Shown here: positions 37,356 through 46,521 of the stretch, in pieces
Layout of the letters: every line of letters begins with the position of its first letter
Numbering within the stretch: position 1 is the first letter of the stretch
Assembly (NCBI GenBank): GCA_015523565.1
Contig: WAKA01000009.1
Coordinates: 1 to 47,146, forward strand
Direction of reading: 5' to 3'
Source: Candidatus Heimdallarchaeota archaeon
Lineage (GTDB): Archaea; Asgardarchaeota; Heimdallarchaeia; Heimdallarchaeales; Kariarchaeaceae
DNA: 47,146 nt
Position numbers and translations under genes: made by a program
Notes under the pieces: model-generated
Told to the model about the DNA's origin: nothing
What the model saw: only the letters and a program-made list of their open reading frames with translations
Database searches by the model: none

Positions 37356-37508
37356 ATGAGTTATTATAAAGAAGAAAGAAAAATGTATGACATGGTCTGC
37401 TCAGACTGTGGAACCGAATCACAAGTCCCCTTCAAACCTGACCCAGATAGGGCGGTTTATTGCAGGGATTGCCTGCCCAACCATAGGGCTCCCAGAAGAA
37501 GATTTTAA
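37356..37508 (+). CDS. 50-aa zinc-ribbon protein (not in ORF track)
   Basis: MSYYKEERKMYDMVCSDCGTESQVPFKPDPDRAVYCRDCLPNHRAPRRRF; CxxC ... CxxC. Confidence 0.75.
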   Translation: MSYYKEERKMYDMVCSDCGTESQVPFKPDPDRAVYCRDCLPNHRAPRRRF

Positions 37509-37581
37509 GAATATCATATGAACAATCCTTTATTGCATAAATATTTTAATTGAATATTTCCAATTTAAACAAAATTTTTTA

Positions 37582-37635
37582 TTTATATAACGGGGGTTAT
37601 TCCATAACGATGGCTATTTTTTTTATTCCATAACG
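37582..37635 (+). promoter_or_regulatory. Putative promoter with palindromic operators
   Basis: TATA-like TTTATATAA at 37582-37590 followed by GTTAT-TCC-ATAAC (37596-37608) and TTAT-TCC-ATAA (37623-37633). Confidence 0.45.
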
Positions 37636-37796
37636 GCACACCTACAATTTGTCATTTAATGGAAATTACTGGATTGACTGTCCAATTAATCCCCATCCCC
37701 TTATTTCAAAGATTGAATCCCCGTACAAAAGGAATTGTCCTTACATTCACTTTTATTTCCCTCTTTCAGAAATCCTATTAACCCTGCAAATAAACT

Positions 37797-39224
37797 ATGC
37801 TTGTGGTTCAACGTGAATATTTCATCGAGGAGCAGGAACTACGCGACCCCGAAGAAATAGACAAGGTTTATCTGGAAACCAATGTGTATGAAGAAACCAT
37901 AAAACGTATTGACTTTATCCTGACTGAATTTGAAGAAATCTGCGTCTCTTTCAGCGGAGGCAAGGATTCGTCGGTTCTGTTGCAGTTGACAATTGAAAGG
38001 GCACGGAAGCTTGGCAAACTCCCCGTGAAGGCCATGTTCATTGATTTCGAAGCACAGTACGAGGCAACAATCAAGCATGTCGAGGAAATGCTTATTGACA
38101 ACCCTGATGTAGAGCCATACTGGATATGCCTTCCATTCAAACTCAGAAATGCAGTCAGTGTCTATGATCCGCATTGGATCTGTTGGGATGAGAGTAAAAG
38201 GCACCTATGGGTCAGGGAATATCCTGAATATGATTGTGTTATCACCAGACATAACCTCCCAAAAGAATGGCATTGGTTTTTCGAAGGCATGGAATTCGAG
38301 GAATTCGTTGTTCCCTTCGGCATGTGGATCAGGGATACGGGAGGCATTATCAGGGAACGCATGGAACTTACCAACACCCTTGACAAAAAAGTCCAGACGG
38401 TTTCCATTGAAGGGCTATTGGCAGATACTTACTCCATGAAAGAGATTGTCCGCCACAAAAGCGAACGAAAAAGGCTAACTGCAAACCTCGTGGCAATAAG
38501 GGCTGACGAATCCCTCAACAGATTCAGAGCCGTTAGACGCCTTAACAATGATGCCAAATACAAGGGGATCAACTGGACAACTAGAATGCGTAAAAACCTC
38601 TACAATGCATATCCAATCTATGATTGGAAAACTGAGGATATTTGGACTGCCGTCGGAAAATTCAGACTGAAATACAACAAGATTTACGATTTCATGTATA
38701 TGGCTGGGACCAGCATCCATGAATCAAGACTCTGCCAACCATTCGGTGACGACCAACGCCAAGGTCTTGACCTGTTCAGGAAAATCGAACCAGAAACATG
38801 GTTCAGACTTGTCCAACGAGTTGCAGGTGCTAATTTCGGAAACATCTATGTCAAAAGCCCCCTATTGGGACATGGCAAAGTGTTCAAACCAGATCACATG
38901 ACTTGGCACGAATATGCAAACTTCCTCCTGAACACAATTCCAAAATATCAGGCACATATCTACAAGGAACGCATTGAGCAATTCCTCAAATGGTGGGAAG
39001 AAAACGGCAACTGGCCACGTGACGAAGTTCCAGACGCCACCCCCCCAAAAACTGACCCAAGATGGTACAAACCTGACGGCACCAAATACAGGAAATTACC
39101 GTCATGGGAACGGATCGCAAAAGCCATCCTCAAGAATGACATTACCTGCAAATCACTTAGCTTTGGATGCGTCATCGGCGGTTACCCACGATACCTTAAG
39201 CTCAAGGAAATGTATGGAGAGTAA
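37797..39224 (+). CDS. ibrA: IbrA-like PAPS-reductase-family / PP-loop protein (DUF3440-type)
   Basis: ICVSFSGGKDSSVLLQLTIERARKLGKLPVKAMFIDFEAQYEAT; paired with ParB-like gene 6 bp downstream. Confidence 0.85.
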   Translation: MLVVQREYFIEEQELRDPEEIDKVYLETNVYEETIKRIDFILTEFEEICVSFSGGKDSSVLLQLTIERARKLGKLPVKAMFIDFEAQYEATIKHVEEMLIDNPDVEPYWICLPFKLRNAVSVYDPHWICWDESKRHLWVREYPEYDCVITRHNLPKEWHWFFEGMEFEEFVVPFGMWIRDTGGIIRERMELTNTLDKKVQTVSIEGLLADTYSMKEIVRHKSERKRLTANLVAIRADESLNRFRAVRRLNNDAKYKGINWTTRMRKNLYNAYPIYDWKTEDIWTAVGKFRLKYNKIYDFMYMAGTSIHESRLCQPFGDDQRQGLDLFRKIEPETWFRLVQRVAGANFGNIYVKSPLLGHGKVFKPDHMTWHEYANFLLNTIPKYQAHIYKERIEQFLKWWEENGNWPRDEVPDATPPKTDPRWYKPDGTKYRKLPSWERIAKAILKNDITCKSLSFGCVIGGYPRYLKLKEMYGE

Positions 39225-39229
39225 TTCAA

Positions 39230-40012
39230 ATGCCCAAGAAAAACCAACCAAATGACAAACCGAAAGAGAAAACCATCCAAGGAAAGCCAAAGGGCAAATC
39301 AAAAGAGAATGCCCAAAAGAAGACCAGCCAACGAAACCCTAAAGAAAACCCAAAAGAGAAAACCAACCAAGTAAAAAACATCAAAGACAAGTTGCACCCC
39401 CTCAAAAATGAAATGGACGCTTTGATTACCAAACTGTCACAATTACCTGAAGAACAACGTATCGACCTGCTTAACTATCTGAAACGAAAAATTGCAGAGG
39501 CAAGCCCTTTCTCTCACCATCCCGTTGATGTCGTCCAATGGATCCCCTCCGAAAAAGTGGTCGCAAACGACTACAACCCCAATAAGGTGGCTCCTCCTGA
39601 AATGAGGCTCCTTCATCTCTCCATCAAGGAAGACGGCTATACCCAACCAATTGTCGCATATTACGACAAGGAACTTGACCAATACGTCATTGTCGACGGA
39701 TTCCACAGAAACAGGGTCGGAAAGGAATATGAAGACATCAGGGCATCAGTCAAAAACCACCTGCCCATTGTCGTCATCAACAAGGACATAAAAGCAAGAA
39801 TGGCCTCAACAATTCGTCACAACAGGGCAAGAGGAACTCATCAGATCCAGTCAATGAGCCAAGTCGTTGCAGAGCTCCACCTTAAGGGATGGTCAGACAA
39901 GAAAATCGCAGAACAGCTCGGGATGGACAAGGATGAAGTTCTCAAACTCAAGCAATTCGCAGGACTTGGAGACCTGTTCAAAAACCGAGAATTCTCAAAA
40001 GCGTGGGTGTGA
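39230..40012 (+). CDS. ibrB: IbrB-like ParB-domain protein with Lys/Pro-rich N-terminal tail
   Basis: ParB-like YTQPIVAYYDKELDQYVIVDGFHRNRVGKEYEDI ... RHNRARGTHQI; HTH-like KKIAEQLGMDKDEVLKLKQ. Confidence 0.85.
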   Translation: MPKKNQPNDKPKEKTIQGKPKGKSKENAQKKTSQRNPKENPKEKTNQVKNIKDKLHPLKNEMDALITKLSQLPEEQRIDLLNYLKRKIAEASPFSHHPVDVVQWIPSEKVVANDYNPNKVAPPEMRLLHLSIKEDGYTQPIVAYYDKELDQYVIVDGFHRNRVGKEYEDIRASVKNHLPIVVINKDIKARMASTIRHNRARGTHQIQSMSQVVAELHLKGWSDKKIAEQLGMDKDEVLKLKQFAGLGDLFKNREFSKAWV

Positions 40013-40205
40013 TCATTTCTCTCCTCCAATTGCTCTTTCCACCCGTTTTTCCATTCACCATTTGTCTTCCCCGTTCTTTTTTGTCTGCACTAAATTTTAT
40101 TTTTGTACGCAAATTGCCTCCCCATCCCTCCACTTAATCTCCTATCTCCAAAATTCCTGTAAACTTTCCGAAATTTTTATTAGTGTCCAAATGATAAATA
40201 AAATT

Positions 40206-40236
40206 GCAGCCATCTGATACTTTTTTAGGTGGCTGC
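40206..40236. other. Stem-loop, 10-bp arms (one mismatch/wobble), 11-nt loop
   Basis: gcagccatct ... aggtggctgc. Confidence 0.5.
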
Positions 40237-40303
40237 CTCCCTCCCCCCATATAAAAGTCATGATTATTTTTCCCTCCATACACGTAACTTTCACCCCCTT
40301 ACT

Positions 40304-40329
40304 CAATTTCCTTGGGGGAAATTGTTTTT
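40304..40329 (+). terminator. Intrinsic-terminator-like hairpin
   Basis: CAATTTCC-TTGGG-GGAAATTG perfect 8-bp stem followed by TTTTT. Confidence 0.45.
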
Positions 40330-40493
40330 CAAATCACTGGTTTTTTCAAAACCCAATCGTATCCATTGATCCTATTTTTTACTGACTGAATACATCATTT
40401 CATGTTTTCTCTTCTATTGCACTTGAAAATATCAAAAATTTCTAACAGTTTTTCTAATTCGATTTTTGATTTCCCCCCGACCATTCCAAAATT

Positions 40494-43400
40494 TTACGGA
40501 TTTGGTAGTGTTATTATATCATCCTTAACCAAAATTTTCCTGTTTGTCTCCATTTCATTCATTAACTCCTCGTAATATTGCCTGGTTTTTGGTGATAACT
40601 TGACCCCAAATATCTGTGAAGAATGTTTAATAAGTTCCTTTCTAGAAATCATCCCACCAACAGTATCTATAATAATGAGAATTGATTTTTTCACCTCTTC
40701 TGGAAACACCTCTGTGATGTTTTCATAAACATGCTCTGCAAAACGAACTTTTCCATCCCATTTCCCATAAAAATCACTGTATCCGCTTATGCTTGCCAAA
40801 TAACTTGTCAATGTTCCTAAAAATCGTTTTGTTTTGCGTTTGATATCGAATATTTCCATCATCCGTTTCATTATTACGTTCCTATGGATTGGCTGTTCAA
40901 TTGAAATGATCTTTCTTATTATATCTTTCACAAACATCTGTCTCTCAAAAAAAAGGTCTCGATGGTATTTCATATTTGATTGGAACCGCTGATATGTTTG
41001 CAGTCTCCCCATTTCAAAAAGTATCGTTCGCAAACTCTTTTGTGGTTTTTGATCTCGTGTTTTTTCAATAAATTTCAAGATTTTATCATTATTCTGCCCT
41101 ATATTGTTTGGAACTTTGTCCTCTTTTTTTGACCCTGCTTTCTCTATAAAATCCACCAGCTTTTTCAGAGTTTCTTCCTTTGATGTAAACCAATCTGTTG
41201 ACCAAAGATGATACATGTTCCAACCCAAGCTTTCTAGAAATGACGGTCGTATCTTGTCCCTGTCCCTTGGAAACCTTGAATTAAGGTACGATGGATCATC
41301 ACACTCAATTCCGACAATGTATTTGTCTGGTTGTTTTTTATTTACAATTGCAATATGTACTCTATACGCCGCATTTCCGACATAGGTCTCCACTTCATAT
41401 CCCATCTTTTGAAGGCGGCTTGCCATATTGCTGACAAACTTGCTTTTTTGAATCTCGATCATAAACCCTTCTGGCTTAAGCATTGACATATTTCCTGTTT
41501 TGGCGAATTTCATGTAAGTAATTAGCTGTTTCAATCCCTTACTGCTACTTGAACTGTCATCTATCCCCAAGGGATCAAATGAGGCAAATATCCTATTATG
41601 GTATCTTGCACGGGTGATTGCAACATTCAACCGCCTTTCTCCCCCTTTCCGATTAATGGGTCCAAAATTCAATGACATCTTCCCATCTCTGTCTGGTCCA
41701 TAGCCGACTGAAAGAAAAATGAAATCTCTTTCATCTCCCTGCATGTTCTCTAAACTTTTGATTATGATCTCCTCCTCATTCTCTTCCATTAAAGAAAAAT
41801 AGTATTCCTGCAATTCCCCTTCTTCTTCCAATCTTGTATCAAATAAGTCCTGGATTAATTCCGTTTGCGGCAAATTGAATGCAATGACTCCCAACGAATA
41901 ATATTCCCCCTTCTCCTTGCAAGATTTCAGATGGGCTATCATGTGATCCACAACTATTTCTGCTTCCTTATGGTTTACCCTCTTTCCACCCTTGTCATAA
42001 ATCCCATCAACATAGATAAAACGCAATGAGGGTTCATTCCTGCCTTTCCCTTCTCTATAAGGGTCAGGAAATGTCACCAATTGGCTGTCATAATAATGAT
42101 AATTCGAAAATGTAATCAAATTCTCCCTACGTGACCTATAATGCCATTTAAGCATTGTTTCTGGAATCCCTGCCCCCAAGAATTCCTCTAGAATGCTCTC
42201 ATAGTGGTAGTATTCCTCATCTTCTTCTTCATCATTGTCCCTCATTGTTCGAAAGAATGACGTGGGTGGCATCTGCTTTTCGTCCCCCACCATAATTACC
42301 TGTTTTCCACGGGTAATGGCTCCAATCGCATCCTCTGGCGTCACTTGTGATGCCTCATCAAAAATGACCACATCAAAGAATGAGTTGAATTCATTGCAAG
42401 GCAGATATGTCGCAATAGATAATGGGCTCATGAGAAAACATGGGGTCAGACTTGTAATGTAATTCTTGCAAAGGGAAAAAATTTCCCGCAACGGACGTAT
42501 CCGTCTTTTCTTCAATGTTTCCCTTCTCAAGATTGATTGTTCACTGGTCTTGACTAAATTCATCATCTCTCTTTTCTTCTCTTTTCTCTCCAGCCTGTCA
42601 AGTATTATGCGAACTTGATTCATCCTTATCGTCTTCTGATCTCCCTCTCTCATCCACTTAATGAACATATCTTGCTTGTTTGGCACCATTTCCTGAAGGA
42701 TCTCATCACTTTGGATAATCGACGATATGACATCTTCAAAAACCCTTTTCTTAATGATGGGCTCTAAATTCTCATTCTTTGGTGAATACGTTTCGAAACT
42801 GGAGCCGAAATAATCTGAAAGCAACCATTTCGCCTTAAAATGCTTTACCGTATCCATGAAAAAAGACTTCTGATTCAATGCCTCACTCAACAACTCATGG
42901 TAGTCTTTGTTCAGTATGGTTTCAACCCTTCTACGTTTCATCAAAACTACATGCTCCTGGAACTCCCTCAAACTCTGTTTTGTCATTTCAATCTCCTGCA
43001 TCAGTTCTTGACCATTCCGTACGAACCTTTCCATCTCCTTGACAAATTCCTCAACATCATTCAATGCAATTTCCCTTGAAATCGGAAAATAGCCCTCCAA
43101 TTCATTGAACAATGCATCCATCTCTTGATACAGGTTTAAGTAGCTTTCAAACAGGTTCGACAGTTTCCCAACCCTGTCGAAAAAACTAGGCAATCCCCTC
43201 TCTTCCTGAATCCTATACGGTATCCCGATCTTTTCCAAGGAAATGCCTCCCTCTATCCGTTTCAACACCCTTTTTGCCTTTTCCTCGAACTCTGGTTGAA
43301 GAAAATTCAATTCCAGTTTTTCAATCCCCAATCTTTCCATCTCATTCTTCAATTTACTAAACACATTCCTCTCAGGAAATACCCTGCGCATATATCTCCA

Positions 43401-45386
43401 ATGACGATAATATGCAGGTTTGAAAAAACGGCTTATCCCTTGGTACTTCTCCTCGTTTTCAATAATCTGGGTGATGTCCGCAACTAATTGCTCTGGCTTA
43501 AATGGATTGTCCCTGATAAATTCCAATACCAATTGTGCTGTTTCAACCCTTTTATCCCTCAATTTTTCAACTAAGGGCAAAATCTCACGTAAATCCCCCT
43601 GAATGGTTTTGAGCTCTTCCAATAATTGATGATAGTCACCTAGCCTCTCCAAGGAAACAACTGGGAAATCATATGAAACCTCATTTTTGATGCTCCCTCT
43701 TATCCCCTCCATTTTCCCATGGATTGTGCAGATTCTATCACTCACAACAATCTTTCTTGGCATCTGCCCCACATCAAAGGCAACCCCGTATTCCCGTTTG
43801 AATGCATCAATTGAATTGAGTGTATGCCCCAACCTTTGAAAAAGTGCCTCTAGGCTCTTTACAATTGCCTTTGCATCCATCTCCCTAAAATACTTGATAC
43901 CCAAATCCTTGAACAAATTTTCCTGATCGTTCACATATCCTGTGCTGGAATAATCCCTTGCCGCCGCAAAAATCGACATCATCTCGGTTTTGCTCCTCGG
44001 AACCCGCAAAACCCTTAATTCAAAGTCATCATAGTGCTCCAATTCAGAATACATCCCGATCATGTCATACAATGTCCAATCATCAATCATTCCCCGACGA
44101 CCAATTCTTTCCAGATATGCCTCCATTTTTTGCATGGTTCTGTCCAATGCCCGATAAATGTCATCACTGATCGGTGGATGGTTCACAGCAAGCCGCTCCA
44201 CACGCGCTAAAGTATCCAAGACCTCCTTCTTGTTCGACAAATGGGAATGCAACTCAAGACAAAAATGCCCCAAATTCACCTGATCCAACCTTGACTTTAC
44301 AACTTTCAATGCGGCCATCTTTTGAGACACAAACAGAACACGCTTGTCCCTGGCAATGAACTCTGCAATGATGTTTGCAATTGTCTGGCTCTTCCCAGTT
44401 CCCGGCGGTCCGCGAATCACCATTGATTTTCCTTCCAACGCATTGTGAATGGCAATCATCTGGGATGAATCGGCATCCAGCACTATATGCCGACTGTATG
44501 ACGGCATTCTCACAAGATCCCCCTCAAAGATTTTCTGCAGGACTATAGGTTCCTTCTCAATCATTGCCAACCTGCGGACAATCGGATGGTTGGCAAACAC
44601 ATCCAACTCATCCATTTCCTTGTATAGAGATATTCTACTGAAACTGAAAAGATCCAAAAAAACCTTGTCCATGATCTCCCATTCCCCCATGCCCGGCGCT
44701 TTTTCCAGATGCGCCCTTATCTTCTCAACATAGCCACGGTAGGTGTCCCCCTCCATGAATGGCGGTAGCTTAACCCCATAGTCCAACTTCAATCTTTCCG
44801 ATAATGACTCATTGACCACAGTCTCATCCTCATCCTTTAGTCGCAAGGAATATTGCTGGTATGGACGATTGTACAGCAACTCAACTTGCACAAACACCAA
44901 CGGAGAGAAGTTTACCTTTCCCTTGTCTGGCTCTTTCCACTTGAGAAGACCAAATGCCAAATACATCACATGAATCCCGCGATCACGCAACATTGTTTGG
45001 TTTCTCGCATTCAATCTCTTCAATTGCCGCCTCAAATCTTCATCCATCTGGTTGGTGATCAACGAAAACGGTGGAAGATCACTTCTCAAAGCCTCAACCT
45101 TCTGCATGTGTTGTCGCTTGATGTGTTCCCTCCTTTCTTCCTCCTTCAACCCCTCTGTTTCCTCAGGAGTAGGGGAATAGACTGGAATGAACTTCATGCT
45201 CTCATCCGCAAGCATCTTTCCGAAAAGAATTTCCGCACTTGGAGCAACAATCTCCACCCTTCTCTTCCGCAACGGATTATAATAAATCTGGGGGTTTCTT
45301 CGACTCAAGTCAAGCAAACGGCGTTTCCAATCCCTAAGCTTTTTCAAAAGAACTTGGTAGTTGTCATCCCTCTCAAACATATTCAA
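40494..45386 (-). CDS. Large SF1 helicase with DUF4011 N-terminus, MTES_1575-like REase-fold segment and DUF3320-like C-terminus
   Basis: LRDWKRRLLDLSRRNPQIYYNP; Walker A VIRGPPGTGKSQTIANII; VIFDEASQVTPEDAIG..VGDEKQMPPTSFF; NVAITRARY; VGIECDDPSYLNSRFPRDRDKIRPSFLESLGWNMYHLWSTDWF. Confidence 0.88.
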   Translation of the reverse strand: MNMFERDDNYQVLLKKLRDWKRRLLDLSRRNPQIYYNPLRKRRVEIVAPSAEILFGKMLADESMKFIPVYSPTPEETEGLKEEERREHIKRQHMQKVEALRSDLPPFSLITNQMDEDLRRQLKRLNARNQTMLRDRGIHVMYLAFGLLKWKEPDKGKVNFSPLVFVQVELLYNRPYQQYSLRLKDEDETVVNESLSERLKLDYGVKLPPFMEGDTYRGYVEKIRAHLEKAPGMGEWEIMDKVFLDLFSFSRISLYKEMDELDVFANHPIVRRLAMIEKEPIVLQKIFEGDLVRMPSYSRHIVLDADSSQMIAIHNALEGKSMVIRGPPGTGKSQTIANIIAEFIARDKRVLFVSQKMAALKVVKSRLDQVNLGHFCLELHSHLSNKKEVLDTLARVERLAVNHPPISDDIYRALDRTMQKMEAYLERIGRRGMIDDWTLYDMIGMYSELEHYDDFELRVLRVPRSKTEMMSIFAAARDYSSTGYVNDQENLFKDLGIKYFREMDAKAIVKSLEALFQRLGHTLNSIDAFKREYGVAFDVGQMPRKIVVSDRICTIHGKMEGIRGSIKNEVSYDFPVVSLERLGDYHQLLEELKTIQGDLREILPLVEKLRDKRVETAQLVLEFIRDNPFKPEQLVADITQIIENEEKYQGISRFFKPAYYRHWRYMRRVFPERNVFSKLKNEMERLGIEKLELNFLQPEFEEKAKRVLKRIEGGISLEKIGIPYRIQEERGLPSFFDRVGKLSNLFESYLNLYQEMDALFNELEGYFPISREIALNDVEEFVKEMERFVRNGQELMQEIEMTKQSLREFQEHVVLMKRRRVETILNKDYHELLSEALNQKSFFMDTVKHFKAKWLLSDYFGSSFETYSPKNENLEPIIKKRVFEDVISSIIQSDEILQEMVPNKQDMFIKWMREGDQKTIRMNQVRIILDRLERKEKKREMMNLVKTSEQSILRRETLKKRRIRPLREIFSLCKNYITSLTPCFLMSPLSIATYLPCNEFNSFFDVVIFDEASQVTPEDAIGAITRGKQVIMVGDEKQMPPTSFFRTMRDNDEEEDEEYYHYESILEEFLGAGIPETMLKWHYRSRRENLITFSNYHYYDSQLVTFPDPYREGKGRNEPSLRFIYVDGIYDKGGKRVNHKEAEIVVDHMIAHLKSCKEKGEYYSLGVIAFNLPQTELIQDLFDTRLEEEGELQEYYFSLMEENEEEIIIKSLENMQGDERDFIFLSVGYGPDRDGKMSLNFGPINRKGGERRLNVAITRARYHNRIFASFDPLGIDDSSSSSKGLKQLITYMKFAKTGNMSMLKPEGFMIEIQKSKFVSNMASRLQKMGYEVETYVGNAAYRVHIAIVNKKQPDKYIVGIECDDPSYLNSRFPRDRDKIRPSFLESLGWNMYHLWSTDWFTSKEETLKKLVDFIEKAGSKKEDKVPNNIGQNNDKILKFIEKTRDQKPQKSLRTILFEMGRLQTYQRFQSNMKYHRDLFFERQMFVKDIIRKIISIEQPIHRNVIMKRMMEIFDIKRKTKRFLGTLTSYLASISGYSDFYGKWDGKVRFAEHVYENITEVFPEEVKKSILIIIDTVGGMISRKELIKHSSQIFGVKLSPKTRQYYEELMNEMETNRKILVKDDIITLPNP

Positions 45387-45493
45387 TAGCTAAACTTGTT
45401 CTTCCACAATTAAAAAGTTAGTGCATGCCATCCCTTCTTGGAATGTCCCTCCTTTTGGAAAGGTTAATATGTACCCTGTCCAATGCGCTACAA

Positions 45494-45976
45494 ATGGTAA
45501 ACATAAGACTCTTCAAAACCAGCGACACGGACGATGTAATCAGGGTGGCAAGGAAGGCTTGGTTCCATACCTATAAGGACATCTTCTCCAAAGAGAAAAT
45601 TGAAGAGCTTCTCTCAATCTTCTATGACCCAATTCATCTCGTTGAAGGAAACACCCTGAAGCATTCCTTCTGGGTAGCAGAAACAGATGGGAAAATCATT
45701 GGCTATGTCACCATTGGTCTGGAAAACGGGGAAATGAAACTGTTCAGGATATACTTGGATCCCGATTACATTGGAATGGGCATCGGCTCAAAACTCCTGC
45801 AAACCGCAGAGACATTCATGAGACAACATGGAATAACCAAATACTACCTTGAGGTGCATCCCAAAAACACTCTTGGACTTTCCTTCTACAAACGGAAAGG
45901 ATTTGTCCAGTCAAGCAGGCAACCCACCGACTGTTCCTCCGAATGTGAACTGGTGCTTGAAAAAACGCTGGATTAA
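45494..45976 (+). CDS. GNAT-family N-acetyltransferase
   Basis: MVNIRLFKTSDTDDVIRVARKAW ... LFRIYLDPDYIGMGIGSKLLQTAETFM ... LEVHPKNTLGLSFYKRKGF. Confidence 0.88.
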   Translation: MVNIRLFKTSDTDDVIRVARKAWFHTYKDIFSKEKIEELLSIFYDPIHLVEGNTLKHSFWVAETDGKIIGYVTIGLENGEMKLFRIYLDPDYIGMGIGSKLLQTAETFMRQHGITKYYLEVHPKNTLGLSFYKRKGFVQSSRQPTDCSSECELVLEKTLD

Positions 45977-46079
45977 TCATCACCCCATTCCCAAATCCCT
46001 TTACATGAACTCCTTTGTATTCCTTCAATAATCAACGATCTGCAAAGCATTTTTATTGCGAAAACTCCTTATTTTCCTT

Positions 46080-46220
46080 ATGGGATTGTGGAGTCTTATT
46101 GTACAGTTCACAAAGGCAACTGGTGTTTTTGCCATTGCCGGAAAATCCGCAAATTTTGTAAAAGGCATTCCCCATTTATCAAGGGGCAGGAGATCCAATC
46201 TGGAACCAAAAGATATGTAG
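46080..46220 (+). CDS. Possible 46-aa small protein (MGLWSLIVQFTKATGVFAIAGKSANFVKGIPHLSRGRRSNLEPKDM)
   Basis: ATG ORF with natural-looking composition; overlaps ORF 46088..46306 in the -1 frame. Confidence 0.3.
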   Translation: MGLWSLIVQFTKATGVFAIAGKSANFVKGIPHLSRGRRSNLEPKDM

Positions 46221-46302
46221 AAAGGGCTGAATATATGCGAAAACTTTCCGAAGATTTCCATGGGGCGACCAAATCAACGTTCAACAAAATGGGGAAAAAG
46301 AA

Positions 46303-46521
46303 ATGACGAAGGAGAAGAAAAGCAAGATCAAGGAACGGATTGATGCCCAAAGCTTCGGTCTTGGATACAAAGACGCAATGGAAATGGAGAAAAAAAATCT
46401 CGAGAAAGTCAAAAAAGAATATGAGATTGCAAAGAAAATCAACAAGGAAACCAAGGAACTCATAGAAAGGATGAAGAGTTTTGCCAAAGCCAAGAAAAAA
46501 CTGAAGGGGAGAAGCCGATAA
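46303..46521 (+). CDS. Small charged coiled-coil protein, 72 aa
   Basis: ATGA overlap with the preceding ORF stop; heptad-like KKNLEKVKKEYEIAKKINKETKELIERMKSF. Confidence 0.5.
   Translation: MTKEKKSKIKERIDAQSFGLGYKDAMEMEKKNLEKVKKEYEIAKKINKETKELIERMKSFAKAKKKLKGRSR

Noticed and set aside
37797-39224. DndC / phosphorothioation modification gene
   Set aside because: PP-loop is shared, but the ParB-like partner and overall sequence fit IbrA/DUF3440; no DndB/D/E neighbours.
42840-45389. Plus-strand ORFs within the helicase gene (e.g. 44853..45389, 178 aa)
   Set aside because: Antisense to a long motif-rich CDS; sequences look like reverse-complement noise.
46175-46195. Canonical X-XXY-YYZ -1 slippery heptamer in the small-ORF cluster
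   Set aside because: The region reads TTATCAAGGGGCAGG, with no canonical heptamer; a sequencing indel is equally likely.
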